This document shows, piece after piece, positions 1-8,138 of a DNA stretch of 22,488 nt. This DNA comes from Candidatus Nanoarchaeia archaeon. Lineage in GTDB: Archaea > Nanoarchaeota > Nanoarchaeia > SCGC-AAA011-G17 > JAFCDX01. The notes under the pieces were generated by a model. That model was not told the DNA's origin, did no database searches, and saw only the letters and a list, made by a program, of their open reading frames with translations. The stretch covers positions 12,081-34,568 of the forward strand of contig JAQUND010000015.1 of NCBI GenBank assembly GCA_028717785.1, read 5' to 3'. The position numbers and the translations under genes are program-made. Each line of letters starts with the position of its first letter. Position 1 is the first letter of the stretch.

Positions 1-299
1 GTTGTATGTAAATTATGTGATTTTTAATAAATTATCTTTAAATAAAAAATTCGCCTACTAAACTGTTGTTCTTTAATAAGTTGCTTCAAATTTTTTTATC
101 ATAATCATAACATAATTAGAATTTTTCTAAACTGTTTATACTTTAAGTTTATTTTAACAAATTAGCTTTTGTTTGTTGTTAATGCGTACAATGAGAGCTA
201 AATTTATGAATTTTGAGATTATGTATAATAGTGTCTGTGTGGTAACATATTAGATGTAATAATAGATTTGAAAAACATTTTACAAATAGGCAGCGCTAA
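1..299. other. Non-coding A+T-rich leader upstream of the gene block
   Basis: No reading frame of convincing length or composition crosses this stretch on either strand, and stops are dense in all frames. It is the longest gene-free interval in the window and precedes a tightly packed same-strand block, so it is the natural place for a promoter. One TATAAT hexamer sits at 224-229, about 70 bases before the first start codon, but I see no good -35 box 16-18 bases upstream of it. Such hexamers are frequent by chance in DNA this A+T-rich. No tRNA-like cloverleaf or GC-rich terminator hairpin is evident. Confidence 0.6.
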
Positions 300-617
300 A
301 TGTTCAAAAAAATTGTTACTTTAATAGATAAAGCTCCTGTAACTTTTCTTCCGGCATTATTAGTAGAAATAATTAAGAGGTGTGTTAAAGATTCTGTATT
401 TAATGATATTAACGAGGCTGTCGTTAAGGTAATAAATGGATGCACCGCTGAGAATTTAAAAAAAAATTCACTGCAGATAATAAACAACGACTATGTGGCT
501 GCATTAAGAGTCATCAGTGAATGGGACGCAACTTATTCTACGAGTCACACAATTGAGAGATTACAAAGATTTTGCGAAGAACGCCTCGATTCGGCAAAAG
601 CTCAGAACTGCACATAA
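300..617 (+). CDS. Hypothetical protein (105 aa), first gene of the block
   Basis: This 105-residue protein has no motif I recognise. It looks mostly helical, with a basic, hydrophobic N-terminus (MFKKIVTLIDKAP) and a charged C-terminus rich in Glu and Arg. There is no clear signal peptide or membrane helix. The start is the first ATG after the leader. An AGG about nine bases upstream could act as a weak Shine-Dalgarno. Its 3' part is somewhat less A+T-rich than the genes that follow. A 57-base gap separates it from the next gene, so it may share a transcript without being translationally coupled. It could be an unrecognised small virion or head-tail protein, but only position suggests that. 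A 63-codon minus-strand frame across its 5' half is a shadow. Confidence 0.6.
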   Translation: MFKKIVTLIDKAPVTFLPALLVEIIKRCVKDSVFNDINEAVVKVINGCTAENLKKNSLQIINNDYVAALRVISEWDATYSTSHTIERLQRFCEERLDSAKAQNCT

Positions 618-674
618 TTATAAACTGATGATAGAAATATAAAATGTTTTTCAGAATTTTTAAAGGAAAAGATG

Positions 675-1094
675 ATGTCATCAACGATATATAGAGGTCA
701 AGTTTTAACTAAAGATGATTTAAATATTTTTGTTAAAAACGAAAATGGTGTGTTTTTTAATCCGTTTTCTATTGAGTATACTATATATAGAGTTGTTTCG
801 TCTTGTTTTCAGTCATGTAATGAAGAACCTTTACTTGAATCTGTGAATACTACACCAATAATTTTTGGTATTGGGAAGTTTTTTGCAGCTTGGAGTCAAG
901 CAAAAGACTTGTCAGTCGGAAAATATAAAATAAAATGGAATGTTAGAAAATATTCTGATTCTCCTGCTGTTGAAGAAGTAGAAGAATTTGATATAATTAA
1001 CAGAATAGATGGAATGAATTATTCTACATTGAATGGTGGTACTAATTTATTGCCACATCAAATTTATGGAAATAGTAGCAAGTGTGCAGGATGA
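675..1094 (+). CDS. Phage structural-type protein, single LTK/LN beta domain
   Basis: The protein is 139 residues long and is made almost entirely of one domain shared with the N-terminus of the gene at 1198. Shared features in order are GQ-x-LTK, (D/E)LN, a YT strand, a TP-x-x-F turn, a FxAxW strand, VGKYKIKW, and an acidic stretch ending VEEF-D-II. The spacing suggests a beta-sandwich. From memory, similar domains occur in predicted virion proteins of large, mostly uncultured phages; this was not searched. Tandem ATGs lie at 672 and 675. The AAGGA at 663-667 is better spaced for the second, so 675 was chosen. The last 30 residues are Gly/Asn/Ser-rich and have no partner in the paralog. The stop overlaps the start of the next micro-gene in an ATGA junction. 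Confidence 0.72.
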   Translation: MSSTIYRGQVLTKDDLNIFVKNENGVFFNPFSIEYTIYRVVSSCFQSCNEEPLLESVNTTPIIFGIGKFFAAWSQAKDLSVGKYKIKWNVRKYSDSPAVEEVEEFDIINRIDGMNYSTLNGGTNLLPHQIYGNSSKCAG

Positions 1095-1198
1095 TTTTTG
1101 GTATTAACAGTTTTAGTAGACATAAAACATTGAGTGATGCAAAAAAGCAATTTAACAAAATAATAGATGAAAAAGTTATAGAAAAAGGGAGTGAGTAA
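1091..1198 (+). CDS. 35-residue micro-gene overlapping both neighbours
   Basis: An ATG at 1091 opens a 35-codon frame ending in TAA at 1196-1198. Its start overlaps the upstream stop (ATGA), and its stop overlaps the downstream ATG (TAATG). It therefore exactly fills what would otherwise be a 103-base gap. The peptide starts MIFGINSFSRHK, continues with a lysine-rich helical stretch and ends KGSE. There is no membrane segment. An AGG three bases before the ATG is a close, weak ribosome site, so reinitiation from the upstream gene is likely. The function is unknown. The frame may serve mainly to carry ribosomes onto the next gene, whose own Shine-Dalgarno (AGGGAGTGAG) lies in its last codons. 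The geometry supports a real gene, but the short length limits confidence. Confidence 0.55.
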   Translation: MIFGINSFSRHKTLSDAKKQFNKIIDEKVIEKGSE

Positions 1199-2094
1199 TG
1201 CCTTCATTAAAACAAGGTCAAACTCTTACAAAAAATGAATTAAATGTTTATTATTATTTAGGTGGTAGTCTGTCTGATCCCTATTGGGTAACTTATACTT
1301 TATTTGATTCTACATCAGGAACTGATGAGACTATAGGGTTGCCAGAAAGAATACCGATAAAATTTAGTACGGGAAGTTATTTTGCTCAATGGACTGTGCC
1401 TGATGATGAACCTATTGGTTTGCATAAAATTAGATGGAGATATAAAGAGACTGCTACATCTGAAACTAAAGAAGATATAGAAGAGTTTCAAATAATTCCA
1501 TTATGTTCTGGTGTTGGAATTATTTACCCTCCTCAAATTATGTACCTTATTCAACATTTGAGAAACAAATTAAGAGATGCAAATCCAGATAGAGATTACC
1601 ACTTTTCAGCTCCAGAGAAATCACAAACTATAGCGGGATTTTCAAGGACTCGAGGGTATCGTTGGCCTGATGATTCTCTTTATATGCATTTAGTTCAAGC
1701 ATGTAATTATATTAATCTTATACCACCTGATACAAGTTTTGATTTATTATCAGTTCCTGCACCATGGCAACCTCTTCTTTTAATGCAAGCGATGAGTTAT
1801 GCGCTTTACGATTTAGCTATATTGTGGATAAATGAAGAGTTTTCTTATAATTTGAATGGTTATTCTTTTGATATTGTAAGAAGCGATAAATATATGAGTG
1901 TAGCTCAAACTATTCAAGGTCAAGTTGATGGTCAAATGGTAGAAGCAAAAAAAAGATTACATTATACTATTGGGTTAAGACAAAACAAGTATACTATGTC
2001 TTATGGTGGGTTTTTTGGACCATGGACATCATCGAGAATGAGTGTAAAAAAATGGGTTCTGGGTTTTGGAACACAATCAGGTAAGGGTTTCTAA
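1198..2094 (+). CDS. Phage structural protein: LTK/LN domain plus connector-like C-terminal domain
   Basis: The protein has 298 residues. Residues 1-102 repeat the beta domain of the gene at 675 (GQTLTKNELNVY, a YTLFD strand, FAQW, IGLHKIRW, IEEFQII). Residues about 105-280 form a separate helical domain. It contains a leucine/arginine-rich opening helix, WPDDSLYMHLVQACNYIN, a P-P-D-T turn, a W-Q-P-L-L-L-M-Q-A hydrophobic helix and an aromatic Phe/Tyr/Gly-rich stretch. From memory, this pairing resembles predicted neck or head-tail connector proteins of large phages. That role is inferred, not shown. The ATG at 1198 overlaps the preceding stop and follows AGGGAGTGAG, a strong ribosome site. 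The paralogous domain pair suggests duplication, with one copy left freestanding. Confidence 0.75.
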   Translation: MPSLKQGQTLTKNELNVYYYLGGSLSDPYWVTYTLFDSTSGTDETIGLPERIPIKFSTGSYFAQWTVPDDEPIGLHKIRWRYKETATSETKEDIEEFQIIPLCSGVGIIYPPQIMYLIQHLRNKLRDANPDRDYHFSAPEKSQTIAGFSRTRGYRWPDDSLYMHLVQACNYINLIPPDTSFDLLSVPAPWQPLLLMQAMSYALYDLAILWINEEFSYNLNGYSFDIVRSDKYMSVAQTIQGQVDGQMVEAKKRLHYTIGLRQNKYTMSYGGFFGPWTSSRMSVKKWVLGFGTQSGKGF

Positions 2095-2119
2095 GTTGTT
2101 TTAAACAAAAGGAGTGTTT

Positions 2120-2386
2120 ATGTCAGTTTCTATAATGGATATTGCTGATTCTCTTTCAAAAAAACAAAGAGATAAATTTCTAGAATTGACTGAAAAAGTC
2201 AATCTTTTATTTCCATCATATTCTTATTCATTTTTAGATTTAATTGAATATGAACCTGTTCTTAATGAAATCAATAAATTATATGATGGAAAAATAGATT
2301 ACATTAAGAAAGCTTTAGATTTTATAAGAAAAACTAAAAAAAACAAAATAAGCGCTGAACTACTTATTAACGAATTTATTAAGTAA
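2120..2386 (+). CDS. Hypothetical small helical protein (88 aa)
   Basis: The protein begins MSVSIMDIADSLSKKQRDK and is dominated by charged helices with many Lys and Glu. It has no membrane segment and no motif I recognise. A GTG at 2114 would add two residues, but it lies inside the Shine-Dalgarno itself. The AAAGGAG at 2108-2114 is ideally spaced for the ATG at 2120, which fixes the start. The gene lies 25 bases after a likely connector-type protein and 35 bases before the large structural protein, so it belongs to the virion block by position. A small assembly or accessory virion protein is possible but not supported by sequence alone. Confidence 0.68.
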   Translation: MSVSIMDIADSLSKKQRDKFLELTEKVNLLFPSYSYSFLDLIEYEPVLNEINKLYDGKIDYIKKALDFIRKTKKNKISAELLINEFIK

Positions 2387-2421
2387 CAAATAAACGTTTC
2401 TATTGAAACAAAAGAATTAAT

Positions 2422-5160
2422 ATGTCTGCAACAATTTGTTTAGATTTTTCTCCAATTAAGGGTTGTATAGGTGTAGAACTTGATGCACCGATATTTTTCA
2501 GAATTGAAGATGTTACAGGTATTGATTTAAGTACATTGAATGTTAATATAAATGGAGACAGCGCTATTTTAGGTGGTGTTTTTCAATTAGGTTATGAAGG
2601 TTTGATAACTCAAGAGAATCAAATTCCAAGTGCTATAAGCGTTAATATTTATAAGTCTGATGTTTTTAATTATAGTGAAATTATCACTGTTTTTTCAGAA
2701 GTTTCAAGTTCAACTGGTGAAGCATCGAGTATTTCATATGATTTTAGGACTATTTCTGATCCTTTAGAAAGGGTTCCTTTAGTAGCTGTTGATGCTCATG
2801 GTGGTGTTTATAATAATAATATTTTAGTAAATATTGCTTCTGATTTACCATCTACTATTTTTTATACATTAGATGGTTCTATTCCTAATCTTTATTCTCA
2901 AATTTATACAAGTCCTATTTCTATAAATGAAGGAAGAACTACTTTAAGGTTTATTGCTGTTTTACTTAATTCTATTTCAAGAATAGTAACTGAGAGTTAT
3001 ATAGTTGATAGTGTAGCACCAGAGTCTTATGCTGTTCCTTCAGGAGGTTCTTATTTTGATTCTAAAGAGATCGTTCTTTCTTCTGATGATTCTGATGCTT
3101 TAATTTATTATACTACAGATAATTCAATCCCAACAAAATTATCTACAGTATATACATCACCTATAAAGATTTATGATAATAGAAATACGACATTAAAGTT
3201 TTTCGCTGTTGATAAAGCAGGAAATGAAGAAGCAGTGAATACTGAGGTTTATAATATAGAAATATCAAAGAATAATTTTATACCAACAAATGTTTTTGTT
3301 ACTTGTCCTTTTAATCAAAGTGAATTGTATATACGTTGGGATGATATGTATCATATCTATAATGAAGTTGTAGGTTATAATATTTATAGGTCTGATGTAG
3401 AAATGGGACCATATCAAAAACTAAATAATGATGTGGTTTCAATAACACAATATCTCGATAAAACATTAGATAGCGAGATTATAACAGAAGATGTGAGTGA
3501 ACAGTTTAGAAGAACAGTTAATATTAATAGGATTGTTAATGATAAATTTGATTCAACTTGTCCTTTTGATAAATCAAGGTGGAATAAAGTTGATCCAGGA
3601 CAACTTTTGTTTCAATATGATGGTGCAATTTTTAAAGATAGCGTAGGTTTGAGACAAACATCAAAACTTGTTTCAAAATTTAAATTAAGAGGTGATTTTG
3701 AAATAAGAGTTAAATATGATTTGTTGAAATGGATTTTACCTGATTCGGGTATACAATCTTGTAGTTTTATTGTTAAGAAAAATGATTATGATTTTATAGA
3801 GATTTCAAGGAGTATGTCGCATTTATCTGATATGTATTGTACAAATCAATATGTAAATGGAAACTCAGAATTACCCTTTACATTACTGACAACAGAAGAT
3901 TCAAGCGAATTTAAGATAGTAAGAATTGGTGATATTGTTACTACATATTTTTATGATAGTAATACTTCTAGTTATGTACAACTTGGAGCATTTGACAGAT
4001 ATGTTGAAGATCTATATGTTGAATTATTGGGAAAATCAAGCGATAAACATGTAGAAATTAAATTTTTAGATTTCGTTGTAATAACGGGTAATCCTATTGT
4101 TATACAACCGTTGAATCCAAGAAAAGAATATGTTATTTATCTTTCAAAAAGACCTGTTGTTGATAATACAGGAACAAATAATCCTACTGATGATATAGCA
4201 CATATTGATCTTACAATAGATGGTCAACATGCTTATATAAGACAGTTGCAAGGTCTTGAAGGTTTAATAGAGATTGAAACAGAAAAAGTTTATGATGAAG
4301 TGAAAAAAAAGTTCTTTACTCCTATTGTTCCTAATGAGTTTAGTACAGTTATTGTGAAATATAGAGTACCGTATAGCACAACGAATATACGGTTAAGGAA
4401 GAACTATTTTTATAAGGTTACGTGTGTGACTAGTAATGACGAGACTGATTTAGATCTGATTTCTCCTGAGTGTTTAAAACCAGAAAAAATGACTTATATT
4501 TTAGAAGAAGCTGTTAGAAGAAATGCATGGATGTTAGATCAGGGTGGTGAAAGGGTTTTGCTTTATATTAAAAAAAGAGCTGGTATAAATTGTAGATGTA
4601 CATATAGAGATTTAAAAGAAAGAACACATAAACAACCAGATCAAGATTGCGATATATGTTTTGGTTCTGGATTTGTTGGAGGATTTGATGGCCCATTTCC
4701 TATTGTTATTGCTCCTTTGACAACAGAGCAAAGAGTACAACAAACAGAAAGGGGCTTGAAATTAGCTTATCAGATAGAAACTTGGATTGGACCTACGCCG
4801 ATTGTTAGTCAAAGAGATATGATAATAAGAAGGAATGGAGATAGATGTTTAGTTGGTCCATTGACTCCAGTTGAGGGTCCTGGAGGTGTTATTGCACAAC
4901 AACATTTTGTAGTAGAAATTTTAGATACAACTGATATTAGATATAAATTTAATATTGTTTTACCCGATAGAAAATTGCAACCTGGAATAGATAAAAGCAG
5001 TAAGCATGTTTTGCATAAAGGATTTAATGTAGCAACAATAGATAGTCCTAAAGAAAGAGAAGAGTTATATACGAGTGAAGATAAGATTTCACATGAGAAT
5101 GAAAATGTTGATCATATTGTTAAAGGTCGTAGTATTGTTTTTGAAAATACTGAGTATTAA
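2422..5160 (+). CDS. Large multidomain phage structural protein with CxC/CxxC motif
   Basis: This 912-residue protein reads as a chain of extracellular-type beta modules. Residues about 118-195 and 196-282 are two chitobiase/hexosaminidase C-terminal-like domains (YTLDGSIP and YTTDNSIPT, each followed by Y-T-S-P-I). Residues about 286-350 resemble fibronectin type III (GYNIYRSDVEMGPYQKL). Residues about 374-556 look like a concanavalin/LamG-type jelly roll (KFDSTCPFDKSRW). Near the C-terminus four cysteines, C724, C726, C743 and C746, run into the glycine-rich GSGFVGG. This CxC-x16-CxxC arrangement suggests a zinc knuckle. From memory, predicted neck or tail proteins of large phages carry a similar cysteine signature, and the N-terminal modules look like added sugar-binding decoration. 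The ribosome site is weak (AAAGAA). A five-base-pair inverted repeat (GTTTC-TATT-GAAAC) at 2396-2409 lies just upstream. Confidence 0.75.
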   Translation: MSATICLDFSPIKGCIGVELDAPIFFRIEDVTGIDLSTLNVNINGDSAILGGVFQLGYEGLITQENQIPSAISVNIYKSDVFNYSEIITVFSEVSSSTGEASSISYDFRTISDPLERVPLVAVDAHGGVYNNNILVNIASDLPSTIFYTLDGSIPNLYSQIYTSPISINEGRTTLRFIAVLLNSISRIVTESYIVDSVAPESYAVPSGGSYFDSKEIVLSSDDSDALIYYTTDNSIPTKLSTVYTSPIKIYDNRNTTLKFFAVDKAGNEEAVNTEVYNIEISKNNFIPTNVFVTCPFNQSELYIRWDDMYHIYNEVVGYNIYRSDVEMGPYQKLNNDVVSITQYLDKTLDSEIITEDVSEQFRRTVNINRIVNDKFDSTCPFDKSRWNKVDPGQLLFQYDGAIFKDSVGLRQTSKLVSKFKLRGDFEIRVKYDLLKWILPDSGIQSCSFIVKKNDYDFIEISRSMSHLSDMYCTNQYVNGNSELPFTLLTTEDSSEFKIVRIGDIVTTYFYDSNTSSYVQLGAFDRYVEDLYVELLGKSSDKHVEIKFLDFVVITGNPIVIQPLNPRKEYVIYLSKRPVVDNTGTNNPTDDIAHIDLTIDGQHAYIRQLQGLEGLIEIETEKVYDEVKKKFFTPIVPNEFSTVIVKYRVPYSTTNIRLRKNYFYKVTCVTSNDETDLDLISPECLKPEKMTYILEEAVRRNAWMLDQGGERVLLYIKKRAGINCRCTYRDLKERTHKQPDQDCDICFGSGFVGGFDGPFPIVIAPLTTEQRVQQTERGLKLAYQIETWIGPTPIVSQRDMIIRRNGDRCLVGPLTPVEGPGGVIAQQHFVVEILDTTDIRYKFNIVLPDRKLQPGIDKSSKHVLHKGFNVATIDSPKEREELYTSEDKISHENENVDHIVKGRSIVFENTEY

Positions 5161-5222
5161 TGAGTTATGAAAGAGCACTTGAATAATTTATTGTTAAGTT
5201 TTATACATAAGGAGAAATAATT

Positions 5223-5810
5223 ATGGCAAAATTACATGGAGTAGTGATAGCTGATCCAGCAAAAAATAATATAAGTTTTGTTAAAGTCGAACATGATCAT
5301 TTTGATGTGACAAGAAAAGAATCAGGAAGACCTTTGGGTCAGATTGTTTCTGAACAAAATGAATTAAATAATTTTCCTCGTTTTATGCCTTCTTCAAGAA
5401 CAAATTATAATATTAACGAATGTACTATACCAATAACATTAACAATTAATAATGAAGAAATTGGTTTGTGGAGGACAAGAAAAGCGAATTTAGATGCTGA
5501 TGTAGAAAAGCCACAATTAGAAGCTGATAAATATTTAGTCGATGAAGGTATGAATTTAGGAGCGTATTATGATCCTAAAAATAATTATCCTAATGTAAGT
5601 TTTAAGAAGATTGATAGGCCTGCTTTAAGGACAATTAGGAGTGTTTCGAGCAGATTTTCGGGAGCACATACTTATGCAAAATTTATTAATTATGTTTATA
5701 CTAATGGTGGAAGAGATTATCAAGATCGTTATTATAAAACTAATACTTGGGTAGATTCTAAGGGAAGAGTACATTTATTTGAAAGAAATTTTACTAGAGT
5801 TTGGGCATAA
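5223..5810 (+). CDS. Hypothetical protein in virion block (195 aa)
   Basis: The protein is 195 residues, soluble and mixed alpha/beta. It is rich in Asn, Arg and Tyr, with no membrane segment and no recognised motif. Notable segments are VKVEHDHFDVTRKESGRPLG, a conserved-looking WRTRKANLDAD and an aromatic C-terminus (GGRDYQDRYYKTNTW) ending in Trp-Ala. The start is firm: AAGGAG at 5209-5214 lies eight bases before the ATG. It follows the 912-residue structural protein after 62 bases and runs directly into the next gene. Position and composition suit a virion or neck component, but I cannot assign one. Confidence 0.68.
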   Translation: MAKLHGVVIADPAKNNISFVKVEHDHFDVTRKESGRPLGQIVSEQNELNNFPRFMPSSRTNYNINECTIPITLTINNEEIGLWRTRKANLDADVEKPQLEADKYLVDEGMNLGAYYDPKNNYPNVSFKKIDRPALRTIRSVSSRFSGAHTYAKFINYVYTNGGRDYQDRYYKTNTWVDSKGRVHLFERNFTRVWA

Positions 5811-5812
5811 AA

Positions 5813-6130
5813 ATGGAAAAATTAGTTATAGCTCCGACTGCTGATTATAGGCGAGGACCTTTACGGAAAGAAGTAGAAGAATATACAAAAGACTCACCTG
5901 ATGCTATAAGAATACAAGAGAAGATAGATAGTATTGTGCCTAAAGGTGCAGATAAGAGTAAAGGTGAGCCTGTAGAAAACAGGATATATCAAGACTTTAG
6001 ACCCATGAGACATCTTCATGAAAGAAATAGAGCTAGATATTTGAATATTTATGAAATTGATGAACTTTATGCACAAAGACCTATGTATAATATTTCTTTA
6101 CCAGATATGAAATTAAGGAAACAAACTTGA
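5813..6130 (+). CDS. Hypothetical basic protein (105 aa), last gene before the cassette
   Basis: The protein begins MEKLVIAPTADYRRG and is strongly charged, with alternating Lys/Arg and Glu/Asp, an HLHERNRARYLNIYEID segment and an Arg/Lys-rich tail. There is no membrane helix or known motif. The ATG at 5813 lies two bases after the preceding stop. An in-frame TTG at 5801 overlaps the upstream gene and would add four residues, which is less likely. No good Shine-Dalgarno is visible, so translation is probably coupled to the upstream gene. A 60-codon minus-strand frame inside it is a shadow. It marks the left border of the glycosyltransferase cassette, which begins 14 bases after its stop. Confidence 0.6.
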   Translation: MEKLVIAPTADYRRGPLRKEVEEYTKDSPDAIRIQEKIDSIVPKGADKSKGEPVENRIYQDFRPMRHLHERNRARYLNIYEIDELYAQRPMYNISLPDMKLRKQT

Positions 6131-6143
6131 TTGTTGCAAATTT

Positions 6144-6818
6144 ATGGAGATTAAGATCTGTAAAGAAAACTGCATTTTTACATCTATTACTAATGATAAA
6201 GACAAATTAGTTTCAGAATACTCAAAATTAGAAGACTGGGATTATATTTGTTTTACAGATGATGTTAATATAAAATCTGATTTTTGGGATGTAGTTTATA
6301 TACCTAAGAATGAAGATTTTGTTGATAATATTAAAGTTTCTAAATATTATAAGACAAATTTTTTCAAGCAATTATCATGTTATAAAAAATTGTTTTGGAA
6401 AGATGCAAACATAAGAATAATTAAAAATTTTAAAAATTATATAGAGAATCTTGACGATAACTTTGATATTGTATTTGTTAAACATCCTTATAGAAAAAGC
6501 ATATTAGAAGAATTTTCAGCTGTGTTAAAGTATAGACTTGAAAATAAAGAAATGATAGAAATAATAAAAAAAAGGTATTCAGATTTAAACTATAATTATA
6601 GTAATGGTTTGATTGCAGGTGGTGCTATTTTATTTAAGAATAACGAAAGGACAATAAAATTTTTTAAAGAGTGGTGGGAAGAAATAAAAGTTTTTTCGCA
6701 TAGAGATCAATTATCTGCTAATTTTGTTTTGTCGAAGAATCCAGAATTAAAGTATAGATTATTAGATTTTGATGTTTTTAGATCAAAATATTTTAAGATA
6801 GATAAACATAACAAATGA
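6144..6818 (+). CDS. Glycosyltransferase-like protein (DUF616/TOD1-MUCI70 type)
   Basis: The protein has 224 residues. Its segments fit the DUF616 glycosyltransferase-like family. They are an N-terminal WDYICFTDD strand, K67-YYKTNFFKQL followed by KKLFWKDANIRI (the usual place for a nucleotide-sugar/metal Asp), the HPYRKSILEE segment, GLIAGGAILF from G155 and HRDQLS from H186. Members of the family are predicted cytosolic or Golgi GT-A-like transferases, and some act on cell-wall or host polysaccharides. Donor and acceptor here are unknown. There is no signal peptide or membrane helix. The start is the first ATG, with no clear ribosome site. The TGA overlaps the next ATG, so it is coupled to the GT4-like gene. 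It is the first member of the cassette. Confidence 0.75.
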   Translation: MEIKICKENCIFTSITNDKDKLVSEYSKLEDWDYICFTDDVNIKSDFWDVVYIPKNEDFVDNIKVSKYYKTNFFKQLSCYKKLFWKDANIRIIKNFKNYIENLDDNFDIVFVKHPYRKSILEEFSAVLKYRLENKEMIEIIKKRYSDLNYNYSNGLIAGGAILFKNNERTIKFFKEWWEEIKVFSHRDQLSANFVLSKNPELKYRLLDFDVFRSKYFKIDKHNK

Positions 6819-7558
6819 GAATAAATATTGTAACAGAATCACGTCCAGGATGGATTTTGAGAAGGATAAGCGAGACATTAAAAGAAAATTTAAGAGATTC
6901 TTATATTACGGACTATGTACCAGATGGAATGGGCGATATTAATTTATATATTAATTATGCTTTATTTAAGAATAAGACAGATAAGATAGATATTGGTTGG
7001 TTTACTCATAGAGAAAACAATGTGTTTGATAGTGTAGCTAAAAACGTTGATTATTGCATTTCTATGTGCGATAATACAGCTAATTTGTTGCCCAAAGAAA
7101 AAACTGTTGTTATAAAACCATGTGCTGATAAACAGTTTTATAAAGAAGAAATAATTTTAGGGTGTGTCGGTAGAAATCAAAAATCAGGAAGGAAAAGATA
7201 TGAGTTTATAGAAGAATTAAATAAACTAAAGGGGGTAAAGGTATTATTTTCTAATCAAAAATTAAAATGGGAAGAACTACCGAATTTTTACAAATCTATA
7301 GATTACTTAGTTGTTCTTTCTAGCAACGAGGGGGGACCCATTCCTGTTTTAGAAGCTATTGCTTGTGGAAAACCAGTGATTGCACCGGATGTAGGATGGT
7401 GTTGGGACTACCCAGTTATAAAATACACAGATTTTAATGATTTAAAAAGAATTATTATGTTGTTAATAACACCTAAAGACTGTTGGCAAGTGTCTGGAGA
7501 GCAGACATATCTTTTTTGTTTAAATGCTTATAGAAAACATTATGAAAAAAATAAATGA
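6815..7558 (+). CDS. Short GT4-like glycosyltransferase
   Basis: The protein is 247 residues, shorter than the usual 350-400 for GT4 enzymes. The C-terminal GT-B nucleotide-sugar-binding half is clear. It has GCVGRNQKSGRKRYEF, a YKSIDYLVVLSS strand, then N-E172-GGPIPVL-E180-A, which is the E-x7-E signature, followed by ACGKPVIAPDVG. The N-terminal acceptor-side domain is reduced (GWILRRISETLKENL through DIGWFTHREN). The fold may be minimal, or it may need a partner. The ATG overlaps the preceding TGA by four bases with no Shine-Dalgarno, so translation is coupled. Its 3' end overlaps the methyltransferase downstream. Retaining chemistry is expected from the family. The sugar is unknown. Confidence 0.8.
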   Translation: MRINIVTESRPGWILRRISETLKENLRDSYITDYVPDGMGDINLYINYALFKNKTDKIDIGWFTHRENNVFDSVAKNVDYCISMCDNTANLLPKEKTVVIKPCADKQFYKEEIILGCVGRNQKSGRKRYEFIEELNKLKGVKVLFSNQKLKWEELPNFYKSIDYLVVLSSNEGGPIPVLEAIACGKPVIAPDVGWCWDYPVIKYTDFNDLKRIIMLLITPKDCWQVSGEQTYLFCLNAYRKHYEKNK

Positions 7559-8138
7559 TTTTTGTAAAAATAGAAGTTCAATAAATTTGCATTTAGGATG
7601 TGGGGGAAATTATTATAGGGATTATGTAAATATAGATTATTTTGTTGATAATGATATTGTAATTGATTCTTCAAGAGAAAAGCTTAAATCAGATTTATTA
7701 CTTGATATAACAAAACTGGATGAATATGTTGATGATTATTCTGTAGATAAAATTTTAATGGTTCATGTATTAGAACATTTTACGAGATGGAATGCTATAA
7801 AATTGTTAAAAGTTTTCTATAGAGTTTTAAAAAAATATGGTATTGTAGAGATGGAGCATCCAGATTTAGATGGTGTTATTAAGTTTTATTTAGAAAACAA
7901 GAGATTTACAAAAACTCCAATAGGTGAACTTAATATTGGGTTTACTCAATTTTATGGGAATCAGTGGGACGAGTTAGAATATGAAACACACAAGTATGTA
8001 TGGACAAAACAAGAATTGAAAATTGTATCTGAGCACATAGGTTTTGAAATATTAGAGTTGAGCAATAATGTTCGAAGTCATGTTAGGGGTAGGGATATGA
8101 GAATTGTTTTACAAAAGCAGGTAAATGATGAAACTTAA
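7542..8138 (+). CDS. Class I SAM-dependent methyltransferase (Methyltransf_11-like)
   Basis: The protein is 198 residues. Motif I for S-adenosylmethionine binding is L16-HLGCGGN. The DKILMVHVLEHF segment, with H75 and E78-H79, is typical of small-molecule methyltransferases of the UbiE/Methyltransf_11 kind, and a YGIVEMEHPD strand follows. Within a glycosyltransferase cassette it probably O-methylates a sugar, but this is inference. An in-frame ATG at 7524 would add six residues and lengthen the overlap with the upstream gene from 17 to 35 bases. Neither start has a good ribosome site, so 7542 is a choice, not a certainty. It is clearly related to the next gene, suggesting duplication and divergence. 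Confidence 0.8.
   Translation: MKKINDFCKNRSSINLHLGCGGNYYRDYVNIDYFVDNDIVIDSSREKLKSDLLLDITKLDEYVDDYSVDKILMVHVLEHFTRWNAIKLLKVFYRVLKKYGIVEMEHPDLDGVIKFYLENKRFTKTPIGELNIGFTQFYGNQWDELEYETHKYVWTKQELKIVSEHIGFEILELSNNVRSHVRGRDMRIVLQKQVNDET

Noticed and set aside
296..487. 63-codon minus-strand frame overlapping the first gene
   Set aside because: It has no ribosome site, opposes all other genes and is fully covered by the + strand frame.
2396..2409. GTTTC-TATT-GAAAC hairpin as a terminator
   Set aside because: The stem is only five base pairs, there is no T-run, and it sits between closely spaced genes of the same block. It is noted only as a minor inverted repeat.
5179..5207. TTGAAT-N17-TATACA promoter-like pair before the gene at 5223
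   Set aside because: A start about seven bases after the -10 would fall at or after the AAGGAG ribosome site, leaving a leader without it. Chance matches are frequent in this A+T-rich DNA.
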